Shown here one piece after another: positions 34,348 to 42,972 of a stretch of 64,000 bases of DNA; the stretch's first letter is position 1; the number at the start of each line of letters is the position of its first letter. Source of the DNA: Rhodopirellula bahusiensis (GTDB taxonomy: Bacteria; Planctomycetota; Planctomycetia; Pirellulales; Pirellulaceae); assembly GCF_002727185.1 (NCBI RefSeq), contig NZ_NIZW01000008.1, positions 62,001 to 126,000 on the forward strand, read 5' to 3'. A program made the translations under genes and the position numbers. Below the pieces are notes generated by a model. It ran no database searches. It was given only the letters and a program-made list of their open reading frames with translations, and was not told the origin of the DNA.

Positions 34348-34779
34348 ATGGAAACTATACCCCGACAATCAGACCGAGCCTCGTTGCCGACTTGTAACGG
34401 CGCCAAAAACCCAGCGTACGATCGTATGTCCCTGCTGCTTTGTGTTCAAGACAAATCACGACGGACTCAGTACGTGAATCATCTCATCGCGTCCGGCTAT
34501 TTGGTCACTGAATCCGGCGATGGTTTGACGTGCCTTGAACACTTGCGAACCAACAAGTTTGCGGTGCTTGTTACGGAGATCAATCTGCACTGGGGACAGG
34601 GTGATGGCGTGATCGAAGTGATGACGGACGACAAGGCCATCGAGACGATCCCAACGGTTCTACTTGATTTCCTACAGGTCTCTTTTTCTGACGATGGTGC
34701 GGTTCATCTGTCGAATCCACTCAGTAGCGAAGAACTGGTGAGGGTTGTTGATCAACGAGTAGCGAGGGTCCAAGGATGA
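34348..34779 (+). CDS. CheY-like receiver lacking the phospho-acceptor Asp
   Basis: The start at ATG 34348 is chosen for its upstream ggaaag. 143 residues: a short leader, then a receiver fold SLLLCVQDKSRRTQYVNHLIASGY (strand 1 and helix 1), DGLTCLEHLRTN, KFAVLVTEINLHWGQGDGVI, where Glu stands in place of the phosphorylated Asp, then IETIPTVLLDFLQVS and a final helix SSEELVRVVDQRV. It cannot take phosphate in the usual way; Glu may mimic the active state. It overlaps the phosphatase start by 4 bp, so the two proteins are made together and probably interact. Confidence 0.7.
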   Translation: METIPRQSDRASLPTCNGAKNPAYDRMSLLLCVQDKSRRTQYVNHLIASGYLVTESGDGLTCLEHLRTNKFAVLVTEINLHWGQGDGVIEVMTDDKAIETIPTVLLDFLQVSFSDDGAVHLSNPLSSEELVRVVDQRVARVQG

Positions 34780-36395
34780 AAGCGATATCACGACAACCGA
34801 AGTGGTCCCTATCAACTGCGACACTACTACTGATCGCCGTCAATGGTCCTCTGGTACTGCTGGTGGCAATACTTGCGGTACTTGACCATCGAATGGAGAT
34901 GAAACGCGCTACCAGCGAACGAAGTGAAGCGCTCAGCGAGCAAGCGTCTCTGATCGGCAACGCGCTGCTGGTAATGGACAAGTCACCGAACGCGCAAACG
35001 ATTGAGCGATTGCTTGCTGGCAGCTATTCAGATTCCTCGCAACAGGAACGGGCGCAGCGATGGATCAACATTGTTTGGAACGATCAAGATTTGCAGTACT
35101 ATGCCGATTCAAACATGAATCTCTTTGCGGATTCGGATTCGGATTCGGATTCGGATTCGGATTCGGATTCGGAGTCGGAGTCGGAGTCGGAGTCGGAGTC
35201 GGAGTCGGAGTCGGAGTCGGAGTCGGAGTCGGAGTCGGAGTCGGAGTCGGGTCGCGCGCAGACGGCTTGGGAGGATTCGGGTGAAGTTGCGGTCGTCGGT
35301 GATTTCGCGACTGGGCCGGTTCGCGTCGAGATTTCTGAAAGGGCGGCCGATGTCCGCCGTGCGATTCGCAAGGAGATCATCATTCACCTGCTGAGTCTGC
35401 TTAGCCTTGCCACAGTCGCAACCGTCCTGGTGAACCTCGCCCTGGTTCGACTGATTGTTAAGCCAACACGTTTGCTGGTCAGCGCCGTGCAGCGGATCAG
35501 CGAAGATCGTTTGGCCGTTCCGAGAATTAAATGCCTCAGCCGCGAGTTAAATACTCTTGGCCAATCCATTGCCGAAATGAGCGAATCGCTTGCGAACACG
35601 GAGCAAAGGCGGGCCTTGGACATGAGCCGGGCCGAGAGGATACAGAGACATCTTTTGCCGCAGTCGCCGACCGTTCCCGGACTGACAATTTCGACACACT
35701 ATCAGCCCGCGGAGGACGTTGCTGGAGATATTTACGGAGTCGTCGCAATGCCGGACGATATCTGGCTGATTTACATCACCGATCTTGTTGGCCACGGCAT
35801 TCCGGCAGCGATGAATGCCTCTATTTTGAAAATGCTATTCGACACGGCGTCGATGCGTGGTGGAAGTCCGGGCGAAGTGCTGCAGCGTGTCAATGTGATG
35901 TTGCCCGGCTACCTGATGGACAGTGAATTCGCCACCGCCGCTGTACTGCGTTGGGACCCTGCGACTGGGCGTCTGCAACTCGCCAGCGCGGGACACGAAC
36001 CCGTCACGTTGCTTTCAAAGGACGGCACCTCGTCACTTGAGTCGACCGGTCTACCTTTGGGAATTGACACTGACTCACGATGGAAGACCACGGAACATTG
36101 GCTACAAAAAGGCGACCGGCTGTTGATGGCCACCGATGGTGTGGCCGAGTCGCACAACGTGAATGAGCAACAGTTCGGACGAGGCAGGATCTCGGAGATA
36201 TTCGCAGGGAGTGTGAATGAACCGCTCGACGATTCCCTAAACCGGCTGGTCGGCGAACTTGGACAGCATGCAGGTAACCTACCGCCGGATGACGATGTAA
36301 CGATCCTGGCTTTGGAGTGTAATTCGGTCGGTGGACAGCGATTAGAGGTTTCTCATCCGAATCACCTACGGATTGTGCGTGAGGCGGTCGCGTGA
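34776..36395 (+). CDS. Membrane SpoIIE-type PP2C phosphatase with Asp-Ser/Glu-Ser repeat in the sensor loop
   Basis: A 539-residue sensor: membrane helices at about 11-36 and 203-227, a periplasmic loop between them, a HAMP-like linker (PTRLLVSAVQRISED) and a SpoIIE phosphatase domain (about 285-525) with AEDVAGDIYG, DLVGHGIPAAM, MATDGVAES and PPDDDVTILALE, which hold the PP2C metal-binding Asp residues. The loop has 7 Asp-Ser and 13 Glu-Ser units in a row (119-158). Such phosphatases act on anti-sigma antagonists in partner switching. The very acidic loop may bind cations outside. Coupled to the pseudo-receiver and BON genes by 4-bp overlaps. Confidence 0.88.
   Translation: MKAISRQPKWSLSTATLLLIAVNGPLVLLVAILAVLDHRMEMKRATSERSEALSEQASLIGNALLVMDKSPNAQTIERLLAGSYSDSSQQERAQRWINIVWNDQDLQYYADSNMNLFADSDSDSDSDSDSDSESESESESESESESESESESESESESGRAQTAWEDSGEVAVVGDFATGPVRVEISERAADVRRAIRKEIIIHLLSLLSLATVATVLVNLALVRLIVKPTRLLVSAVQRISEDRLAVPRIKCLSRELNTLGQSIAEMSESLANTEQRRALDMSRAERIQRHLLPQSPTVPGLTISTHYQPAEDVAGDIYGVVAMPDDIWLIYITDLVGHGIPAAMNASILKMLFDTASMRGGSPGEVLQRVNVMLPGYLMDSEFATAAVLRWDPATGRLQLASAGHEPVTLLSKDGTSSLESTGLPLGIDTDSRWKTTEHWLQKGDRLLMATDGVAESHNVNEQQFGRGRISEIFAGSVNEPLDDSLNRLVGELGQHAGNLPPDDDVTILALECNSVGGQRLEVSHPNHLRIVREAVA
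35130..35249 (+). repeat. Hexanucleotide tandem repeat inside the phosphatase gene
   Basis: Seven copies of gattcg (35130-35171) followed by thirteen copies of gagtcg (35172-35249), 120 bp in all, read as Asp-Ser then Glu-Ser. The unit length is a multiple of three, so copy number can change without breaking the frame. Frames on both strands stay open through it and give meaningless ORFs. Confidence 0.95.
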
Positions 36396-36637
36396 GGTGC
36401 CAATTGGCGGAGAGAGTCGAGAAAGCGTTGGTCAAGTTTGGTTTTTCGGAGGTCAAGGCGTCATGTGATTGCACTGGCGACGTTGAAATAACCGGAACCG
36501 TGGCAAATCCGAACGACCGCGCGCTTGCATGTGCGGTCGTTCGTACAACACCCGGTGTCCGCACTTTCTCGGCCAAGATCACAGTGTCGGAAAGTGAGTT
36601 CGTTCGAGCTAAGGAAGGCAATCATCGAGTTTCGTGA
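36392..36637 (+). CDS. Small BON-domain protein
   Basis: 81 residues from GTG 36392, which overlaps the phosphatase stop (GTGA). A single BON-like fold: helix AERVEKALVKFGFSEV, strand VEITGTVANPNDRALAC, helix and strand AVVRTTPGVRTFSAKITV. BON domains bind lipids or small ligands. There is no signal peptide. Overlaps the thioredoxin gene by 4 bp if that gene starts at GTG 36634. Confidence 0.6.
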   Translation: MRCQLAERVEKALVKFGFSEVKASCDCTGDVEITGTVANPNDRALACAVVRTTPGVRTFSAKITVSESEFVRAKEGNHRVS

Positions 36638-37107
36638 ACCAAATACGAATTAGAAACATGCGAAAAATCTGCCTATTAACGTTTGGCGTCTTGTCGGTTG
36701 CGATGTTCGGTTGCGACCGTAGCGAGTCGCCGTCGGCGAACGAGAAAGTTCGACGGAACGGAGTTACCCCCGCCCAGTTGACCGACGCCAACTTTCAACG
36801 CGAAGTCATCGAGTCCGAGCTTCCCGTCTTGGTCGACATGTGGGCACCGTGGTGCCAGCCCTGCATCGCCATGAAACCGACGATTCGTGAACTCGCGGCG
36901 GAATTATCCGGTGAAGCCAAAGTCGCGGAAGTGAATATCGAGGAAAACCCCTTCATCAAGGAAAAGTACAACATCGACAAATACCCGATGCTGCTGATTT
37001 TTGTGGATGGAAAAGAAGCAGAACGTCTGGTCGGGTTGAAATCGAAAAAATATTTGAACGATGCGCTCCAGGTCTACATCCGCGATCAAACGAGAGCCGA
37101 GCGATGA
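36634..37107 (+). CDS. Thioredoxin-fold lipoprotein
   Basis: 157 residues from GTG 36634 (coupled start) or 149 from ATG 36658; the latter begins directly with a lipoprotein signal (MRKICLLTFGVLSVAMFGC). The thioredoxin domain has the active site WAPWCQPC, helix MKPTIRELAAELSG, VAEVNIEENPFIKEKYNI and the cis-Pro KYPMLLIF. It would reduce disulfides at the outer face of the inner membrane, useful for the many Cys-rich exported proteins encoded nearby. Overlaps the CDF gene by 4 bp. Confidence 0.88.
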   Translation: MNQIRIRNMRKICLLTFGVLSVAMFGCDRSESPSANEKVRRNGVTPAQLTDANFQREVIESELPVLVDMWAPWCQPCIAMKPTIRELAAELSGEAKVAEVNIEENPFIKEKYNIDKYPMLLIFVDGKEAERLVGLKSKKYLNDALQVYIRDQTRAER

Positions 37108-37736
37108 GCAACGTCGAGAAGCGTCAAGACGATCACGAAGACGGAGATGAGCGTCGAACGCTCATTTGGGTGCTGCTCATTAATTTCTCTCAGGCATTAC
37201 TGGCGGGGGTCGTCGGCTTCATCGCTCAGTCAACAGGATTGTTAGGCGCGGGGCTGGATAACCTCGGCGACTCGTTTGTCTATTTCGCTAGTCTGTACGC
37301 GGTAGGCCGTTCAGCGACCGCCAAATCACGAGTCGCCAAACTATCGGGCATTTTACTGGTTGCCATGGCCATCGGCTTAGTGGCCGACGTGATACGCCGA
37401 TTCATTTCCGGCTCCGAGCCTGTGGGCTGGGCAATGATCGTCGTAGCAATCATCAACGCTACGACCAACCTAGTGTGCCTACGACTGCTTCGCTCACATC
37501 GAGATGAGGGGGTTCATCTCAATGCCTCATGGATTTTCACAACTAATGACATGATCGCCAACCTTGGCATCGTGCTATCCGGTATTGCCGTCATTTTCTT
37601 TCAGTCACAAGTTCCCGATTTGGTGATCGGAGTGATTGTCGCCGGAATTGTAGTCAAGGGTGGTTTTGAGATTTTGTCCAACGCAAAAGAGGCCAAGCAA
37701 AGCGATTCGGCGGAATCGGCAGCGACGGAAAAGTGA
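37104..37736 (+). CDS. CDF-type cation efflux protein, short form 1
   Basis: 210 residues with about six helices. The first metal-site helix reads GAGLDNLGDSFVYFA (Asp...Asp) and the second NASWIFTTNDMIANLGI, where the usual HxxxD is TxxND. The cytoplasmic C-terminal domain of CDF proteins is missing. It belongs to a family of short CDF-like cation transporters and would export divalent metal by proton exchange. Coupled by overlap to the thioredoxin gene. Confidence 0.8.
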   Translation: MSNVEKRQDDHEDGDERRTLIWVLLINFSQALLAGVVGFIAQSTGLLGAGLDNLGDSFVYFASLYAVGRSATAKSRVAKLSGILLVAMAIGLVADVIRRFISGSEPVGWAMIVVAIINATTNLVCLRLLRSHRDEGVHLNASWIFTTNDMIANLGIVLSGIAVIFFQSQVPDLVIGVIVAGIVVKGGFEILSNAKEAKQSDSAESAATEK

Positions 37737-37801
37737 TTTCAACTGCAAGCAAGTGAACGAACGAACACAAGTGAAGCCTATTGACACATCGAGGACGAAA
37801 C

Positions 37802-39061
37802 ATGACCCAAATGCCCAACAATACTTTTTTCGACGACACGTTTGCTCTTGCCCGCGATCCCTATCGTTTTATCTCCAAGCAATGTGAACGACACGGCTCG
37901 GATGCGTTCGAGACTCGTTTGCTTTTGCAAAAGGTAATCTGCTTGCGAGGCGAGGAAGCCGCTAAGGCGTTTTACGACACCTCGCGTTTCTCCCGCGTCA
38001 GTGTCGCTCCGTCGCGAATCGCCAAGACGCTGTTCGGTCGCGGCGGGGTGCAAGGCATGGACGGCGAGGCCCACCGCCATCGCAAGATGATGTTCATGTC
38101 GTTGCTGACCGAAGACAAGATCGGTGGGCTGACGCAGCTTGCTCGCGAGATCTGGACTCGTCGAGTCTTGCAATGGTCACGCATGGATCAGGTCGTGCTT
38201 TACCGACAGGCTCAGGAGGTTCTCACCGAAGCGGTTTGTCAGTGGGCGGGCGTGCCGCTCGATCCGGCCGATGTGGATCGAAGGACCAGAGAGCTGGCAG
38301 CCCTTTTCGACTTTGCGGGCAGCATCGGTCCAAAGCATTGGTGGGCAAGGATCGCACGCAAACGCAACGAAGCTTGGTTGCGCGGAATTGTCAAACAGAT
38401 TCGCAGCGGAACCTACGACCCGCCCGAGGACACCGCCGCGTTCATCGTCGCCAACCATCGCGATCTTGATGGGAACTTGTTGGACGCTCAGATCGCTGCG
38501 GTCGAGCTAAATAACATCCTGCGTCCAACCGTTGCGGTTTCGGCTTACATCGTCCATTGTGCGCACGCCTTGAACGAGCATCCTGTGATTCGCGAACAAC
38601 TTCGCGATGGCTCCCCGGATGATTTGCATTGCTTTGTGCAGGAGGTCCGGCGTTACTATCCATTCTTTCCGTTTGCCGGAGCAAAGGTGAAAGAATCATT
38701 CGCGTGGCACGGTTACCACTTTCCGAGCGGTCGGAAGGTGCTGCTGGACCTATACGGCACCAACCATGATCCACGTCCTTGGGACCAGCCAGAATCGTTC
38801 AGACCATCCCGTTTTCGCGAATGGGACGGGAATCCATTCACCTTGATACCTCAAGGCGGCGGCGATCACTTCCAGAACCACCGCTGCCCCGGCGAATGGA
38901 TCGCGATCGAGCAGATGAAGGCGGCCACCGACGTGCTCGTCAACGGATGCAGCTACGAGATCCCGGAACAGGATTTGCAAATTGCAATGGATCGACTTCC
39001 CGCCATTCCCGCTGACCACTTTGCCATGACGAATATCCGGCCCCTGGAAAGAACTGAATGA
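37802..39061 (+). CDS. Cytochrome P450, CYP152 (fatty-acid peroxygenase) type
   Basis: The start at ATG 37802 has aggac before it; a TTG at 37781 is less likely. 419 residues. CYP152 features: FFDDTFALARDPYRF, a short I-helix ELNNILRPTVAVSAYIVHCAHAL whose Arg-Pro replaces the acid-alcohol pair, EVRRYYPFFPFAGAKV, and heme binding QGGGDHFQNHRCPGEW with the ligand Cys362. Such enzymes use hydrogen peroxide to hydroxylate or decarboxylate fatty acids. Within a metal cluster it may consume peroxide or remodel damaged lipids. Its stop overlaps the next CDF start by 4 bp. Confidence 0.9.
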   Translation: MTQMPNNTFFDDTFALARDPYRFISKQCERHGSDAFETRLLLQKVICLRGEEAAKAFYDTSRFSRVSVAPSRIAKTLFGRGGVQGMDGEAHRHRKMMFMSLLTEDKIGGLTQLAREIWTRRVLQWSRMDQVVLYRQAQEVLTEAVCQWAGVPLDPADVDRRTRELAALFDFAGSIGPKHWWARIARKRNEAWLRGIVKQIRSGTYDPPEDTAAFIVANHRDLDGNLLDAQIAAVELNNILRPTVAVSAYIVHCAHALNEHPVIREQLRDGSPDDLHCFVQEVRRYYPFFPFAGAKVKESFAWHGYHFPSGRKVLLDLYGTNHDPRPWDQPESFRPSRFREWDGNPFTLIPQGGGDHFQNHRCPGEWIAIEQMKAATDVLVNGCSYEIPEQDLQIAMDRLPAIPADHFAMTNIRPLERTE

Positions 39062-39702
39062 GCGATGAACGAAATAAATTGATTCGCAAAGGCCGCAATG
39101 TCGAGATTGCCAGCCTGATCTACAACATCACCGAAGTGGCCATCTCACTGACGGCCGGGTTCATGACAGGCAGTTCTGCATTGATCAGTTGGGGTGTCGA
39201 TAGCGTCGTCGAAGGGAACTCCGCCGCGTTCATGATTTGGCGTTTGCACGGAGAACAACAGGGAATTAGTGCACGGGATATACGAAAGCGAAAGAAGATC
39301 GCGCTTAGTGTGCTGTCGGGTGCCTTCACGATCGCCGTGCTGTTCATCTGCTACGAGGCGATCAGCAAGTTCATCAGTCAAGAAACTGCGTCGATGTCGT
39401 GGTGGGGCATTGGCATCTTGCTGGTGTCGTTGGTCGTCAACCCGATGCTGGCATGGGGCAAGTATCGCTACGGCAAGAAGACCGATTCGGCGACTCTGAA
39501 ATACGACGCCATTGACACGATGATCTGCGAGTACCAAACCGTTGTCGTGCTGATCGGCATCGGTCTGGTGCAGTGGCAAGGTTGGTGGTGGGCCGATCCG
39601 GTGGCTGCACTGCTGATCGTTCCCTATGTGGCTTGGGAAGCCTACGAGTCTGGACGCGACGCATGGCAAGTTCAAATCGACGAGGATGACAACGATGAGT
39701 GA
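39058..39702 (+). CDS. CDF-type cation efflux protein, short form 2
   Basis: 214 residues. Metal-site helices: GSSALISWGVDSVVEGNSAA and KYDAIDTMICEYQTVVV, with Asp in both. No C-terminal cytoplasmic domain, as in the 37104 protein, though the two are only distantly alike. The acidic end VQIDEDDNDE could bind metal. It overlaps the ATPase gene by 8 bp, so the P450, this CDF and the ATPase are one translational run. Confidence 0.78.
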   Translation: MSDERNKLIRKGRNVEIASLIYNITEVAISLTAGFMTGSSALISWGVDSVVEGNSAAFMIWRLHGEQQGISARDIRKRKKIALSVLSGAFTIAVLFICYEAISKFISQETASMSWWGIGILLVSLVVNPMLAWGKYRYGKKTDSATLKYDAIDTMICEYQTVVVLIGIGLVQWQGWWWADPVAALLIVPYVAWEAYESGRDAWQVQIDEDDNDE

Positions 39703-41833
39703 TGAAAACAACATGGAACTGAAAATCCTCGGCATGGATTGTGCCGAGGAAGTTGCGCTGATCAAACGTGAATTGGTGCCGTTGCTCGGTGGTGATGAGC
39801 GGTTGGGTTTCGACTTGCTCAGTGGTCGACTAACTGTCGACCTCGATGGCGTTGACGTTACTTCCGGTGACGTGTTGGCGGCGATCGAGCGAACCGGATT
39901 AAGGGCCGAGACGTGGGAGAACGCGCAACAGTCCCCCGACAATCAATCGTTCTGGGCAAGCCATCAACGCGCGATCATGACCGCGATCAGCGGTGCTTTC
40001 GGCGGGATCGGGCTGGTGATTCATTTGCTCTCGGGCGGCTTCGATGAGGCCGTCGCAACGCCCGCGATCGTTTGCTACCTGATCGGAATTCTGGCCGGGC
40101 TGTATTTGGTGCTACCGAAAGCTTGGCGAGCACTGGTCACCTTGCGGCCTGACATGAATTTGCTGATGTCGGTCGCGGTGATCGGAGCGATCGCGATCGG
40201 CGAGTGGTTTGAGGGAGCGGCGGTCGCATTCTTATTCTCGCTGTCGTTACTGCTGGAATCATGGAGTATCGGTCGGGCGAGACGGGCAATCGCTTCATTG
40301 ATGGACCTGACGCCGCCGGTCGCACACTTGAGAGACGAATCCGGAGAAGTCCGCGACGTTGTACCTGCCGACGTTCCGATCGGATCGACGCTAGTCATTC
40401 GTCCGGGCGAGAAAATACCGCTCGATGGTGAAGTCACCGTGGGCAATAGCGACGTCAATCAAGCACCGATCACCGGCGAAAGCGTGCCGGTCGAAAAGCA
40501 GGTCGGTAGTGAAGTGTTCGCCGGAACAATCAACGGTGACGGCTTGCTGGAAATGCGAAGCACCAAAGCGGCTGAAGACACGACGCTGGCCCGCATCATT
40601 CAGATGGTAGGCGACGCCGGATCGAAACGCGCGCCGTCCGAAAAGTGGGTCGAGAAGTTTGCGGCGGTATACACCCCGGTGGTGATGGCGGTCGCGTTAT
40701 TGATGCTGTTGATTCCGACGTTGCTACTCGGGCAGCCTTGGTCGGTTTGGATCTATCGGTCGCTCGTGTTGTTGGTCATCGCCTGCCCATGTGCATTGGT
40801 CATCTCAACACCGGTGTCGGTCGTCGCATCGCTGGCCGCCGCTGCACGCAATGGCGTGTTGGTTAAAGGGGGCGTGTTCATCGAGCTACCTGGTAAGCTG
40901 GTCGCGATCGCGATGGATAAGACCGGGACGCTAACAAAGGGTGCTCCCGAAGTCATCGACGTCGTTCCGATGAACGGCCACGACGAAGAAGAATTGCTGA
41001 CGCGTGCCGGAGCATTGGAACTCAATAGCAACCATCCGCTCGCACGAGCCATTGTTGATGAGACCAAGAAACGCGGCATGACCATGCCGCCAGCCGAATC
41101 GTTCGAGACGATTCAAGGTAAAGGGGCAACCGGAGTCATTGACGGAAAAACCTATTGGCTCGGTTCGCATCGTTATCTTGAACAACGCGGACAGGAAACC
41201 CTGGAAGTTCGTCAGCAGCTCGAAGCGATGCAGGAGGCCGGACGAACCGTGGTTGTGATCGGCAATGACGAGCACGTCTGTGGTTTCATCACGCTAGCCG
41301 ACGCCATCCGAGACGAGACCCGCGAGGCAATCAAGACGTTGCACCAAGTCGGCATCAAGCGGATCGTCATGCTGACCGGCGACAACGAGGGCACCGCCAA
41401 AGCGATCGGCAAAGAGTCCGGTATCGACGAAGTCCATGCGGAGTTGTTGCCTGAAGACAAAGTCGCGGAGGTCGAAGAACTCGTTTCGCGATACGAGCAT
41501 GTTGCGATGATCGGCGATGGCGTGAATGACGCACCCGCACTAGCCCGGGCTTCATTAGGACTCGCGATGGGAGCGGCGGGAAGCGACGCCGCGATTGAAA
41601 CAGCCGACATTGCCCTCATGTCCGACGACCTGTCGAAGCTGCCTTGGCTGATCGAACACTCGCGACGAACGCTGTCCGTCATTCGCCAGAATATCTGGTT
41701 CTCTTTGGCAATCAAAGCTTTGTTCGTCGTGCTGACCTTGGCGGGAGTGGCATCGCTGTGGGCAGCCATCGCCGCCGACATGGGAGCTTCACTGCTGGTG
41801 ATCGCCAATGGATTACGGTTGCTCCGCAGTTGA
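39695..41833 (+). CDS. P1B-type heavy-metal ATPase (Zn/Cd/Pb group likely)
   Basis: 712 residues from ATG 39695. An N-terminal ferredoxin-like domain carries GMDCAEEVALIK, with Cys-Ala-Glu-Glu rather than CxxC, a form seen in Zn/Cd ATPases. Then the transmembrane region with the Cys364-Pro-Cys366 site, TGES, phosphorylated Asp408 in DKTGTLTKG, NHPLARAIV and GDGVNDAPALARASLGLAMG. The last helices include NIWFSLAIKALFV and DMGASLLVIANGLRLL. It pumps metal from cytoplasm to periplasm, feeding the RND pumps. Confidence 0.92.
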   Translation: MSDENNMELKILGMDCAEEVALIKRELVPLLGGDERLGFDLLSGRLTVDLDGVDVTSGDVLAAIERTGLRAETWENAQQSPDNQSFWASHQRAIMTAISGAFGGIGLVIHLLSGGFDEAVATPAIVCYLIGILAGLYLVLPKAWRALVTLRPDMNLLMSVAVIGAIAIGEWFEGAAVAFLFSLSLLLESWSIGRARRAIASLMDLTPPVAHLRDESGEVRDVVPADVPIGSTLVIRPGEKIPLDGEVTVGNSDVNQAPITGESVPVEKQVGSEVFAGTINGDGLLEMRSTKAAEDTTLARIIQMVGDAGSKRAPSEKWVEKFAAVYTPVVMAVALLMLLIPTLLLGQPWSVWIYRSLVLLVIACPCALVISTPVSVVASLAAAARNGVLVKGGVFIELPGKLVAIAMDKTGTLTKGAPEVIDVVPMNGHDEEELLTRAGALELNSNHPLARAIVDETKKRGMTMPPAESFETIQGKGATGVIDGKTYWLGSHRYLEQRGQETLEVRQQLEAMQEAGRTVVVIGNDEHVCGFITLADAIRDETREAIKTLHQVGIKRIVMLTGDNEGTAKAIGKESGIDEVHAELLPEDKVAEVEELVSRYEHVAMIGDGVNDAPALARASLGLAMGAAGSDAAIETADIALMSDDLSKLPWLIEHSRRTLSVIRQNIWFSLAIKALFVVLTLAGVASLWAAIAADMGASLLVIANGLRLLRS

Positions 41834-41882
41834 ATCAATTCAACCATTTCGATCGACTTCGGCTGACATAGAAACGGAAGAA

Positions 41883-42608
41883 TCAAAATGACGGTGGTGG
41901 ACCGTCCATTTTGATTGGTTCCTGCTGGCCTTGCGAGTCGTTGGACGGGGATACGTTGCGACTCGGTGCCGGTCGAGAGTGAAGGTCGGACGGAGTTTCT
42001 CGCGGTCCTGGACTAGGTCGCGAAAGCGTTGGCGGCGGAATGTAGCGGGCGTCATTGGGCTGGCGCGGTGCGGCGTGTGAGTGTCCAGCATGATCGTGAC
42101 CCGAATGGTTGTGTCCCGCGTGGTTGTGGCTGTCGAATGTGTTTTGGTCTGGAGCGTTTGGCTGTAGTGGGGTTTGCGAGTCGGGATGGCGCGTCGCGGG
42201 CGATGGTGACAGGCGAGGTCCAATGGGATGAGCGTAGGTGGATGGCGGTTCGTGGAGACTGGCAAAGTTTCGTGCGTCGTGCGGGCAGTGGATGGCATTC
42301 GGGCACCCGCCGAAGTGCGCGTCCGTGGTGGCATGTCCGTAGGCGAGTGGTTCCTGAAACCCGCAATCATTGCCAATCGGCTCGATGGAGCGATGGATGA
42401 CTTCAGGTTCATCCATCAAGACTCCGTGGTCCCAATGCGAATGGCTGTAGAATTGGTGCGGGGTAGCGAGATGAGAATGTGGCGAGTGATAGTGCCCGTA
42501 GCGGTATGGGGCATCATCGAATTGCGCCTGCACGACCGATGTTGATGAGACGGTCAGAATAATCACACTCGTGAGGACCATTGAGTTAAAAAATCGAGGC
42601 ATCTTCAT
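41883..42608 (-). CDS. Exported His-rich protein ending in the MDGPPPS motif
   Basis: 241 residues from 42608 (MKMPRFFNSMVL...), giving a signal peptide up to VQAQ. The rest is low complexity: RYGHYHSPHSHLATPH, GGCPNAIHCPHDARN and a tract HNHAGHNHSGHDHAGHSHA, then Pro/Ser-rich text and the end IKMDGPPPSF. The protein encoded at 57200 ends with the related IQMDGPPPSLSSGV. It should bind Zn, Ni or Cu outside the cytoplasm. Confidence 0.7.
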   Translation of the reverse strand: MKMPRFFNSMVLTSVIILTVSSTSVVQAQFDDAPYRYGHYHSPHSHLATPHQFYSHSHWDHGVLMDEPEVIHRSIEPIGNDCGFQEPLAYGHATTDAHFGGCPNAIHCPHDARNFASLHEPPSTYAHPIGPRLSPSPATRHPDSQTPLQPNAPDQNTFDSHNHAGHNHSGHDHAGHSHAAPRQPNDARYIPPPTLSRPSPGPRETPSDLHSRPAPSRNVSPSNDSQGQQEPIKMDGPPPSF

Positions 42609-42972
42609 TCCTTCGGGTTGTGAGATTTGGGATCTCTCAAAACAAGGCAACCACCATGCCGCCAGCGAGCTGTCGCCACGTCGGTAAGCAGCGGCCTCGT
42701 GCCAAAGTACGGAAAACTCGCCTCCAGATTCCATCCAGAATAAATTTGCGGTGTGCGTCTCGCAAATCAAAGATGGTCTGAAGCGACATCATATCGACAA
42801 CCGCGTGCCGTCAATTCGATGACGCTCTTCGGAGGCAAGAGGCGGCTCGATGTCGTGAAACACGGGGAAAACGCTTCTATTCATTGTTTGGCACGGACTT
42901 CGCCTCCCTTTATTTGAGCAAAACAATGGTTCGTTTTGCGAAAGCGAACTCCCCCCCTGAAGGAACTGAAAA
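42609..42972. promoter_or_regulatory. Divergent intergenic region between two His-rich protein genes
   Basis: 364 bp with no gene. It must hold promoters for both His-rich proteins. A ribosome site gaagga is visible at 42959-42964 for the plus-strand gene. A stretch near 42913-42945 is AT-rich and contains small inverted pairs (ttcg/cgaa). No regulator site was recognised. Confidence 0.4.

Noticed and set aside
35099..35387. Alternative frames with Ser-Arg, Phe-Gly or Asp-Ser repeats
   Set aside because: They are produced by the 6-bp tandem repeat being open in all frames; only the SpoIIE phosphatase frame has domains on both sides.
41883..42770. Longer version of the His-rich minus-strand gene starting at 42770
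   Set aside because: The added 54 residues precede a good signal peptide that begins at 42608, so the shorter start is preferred.
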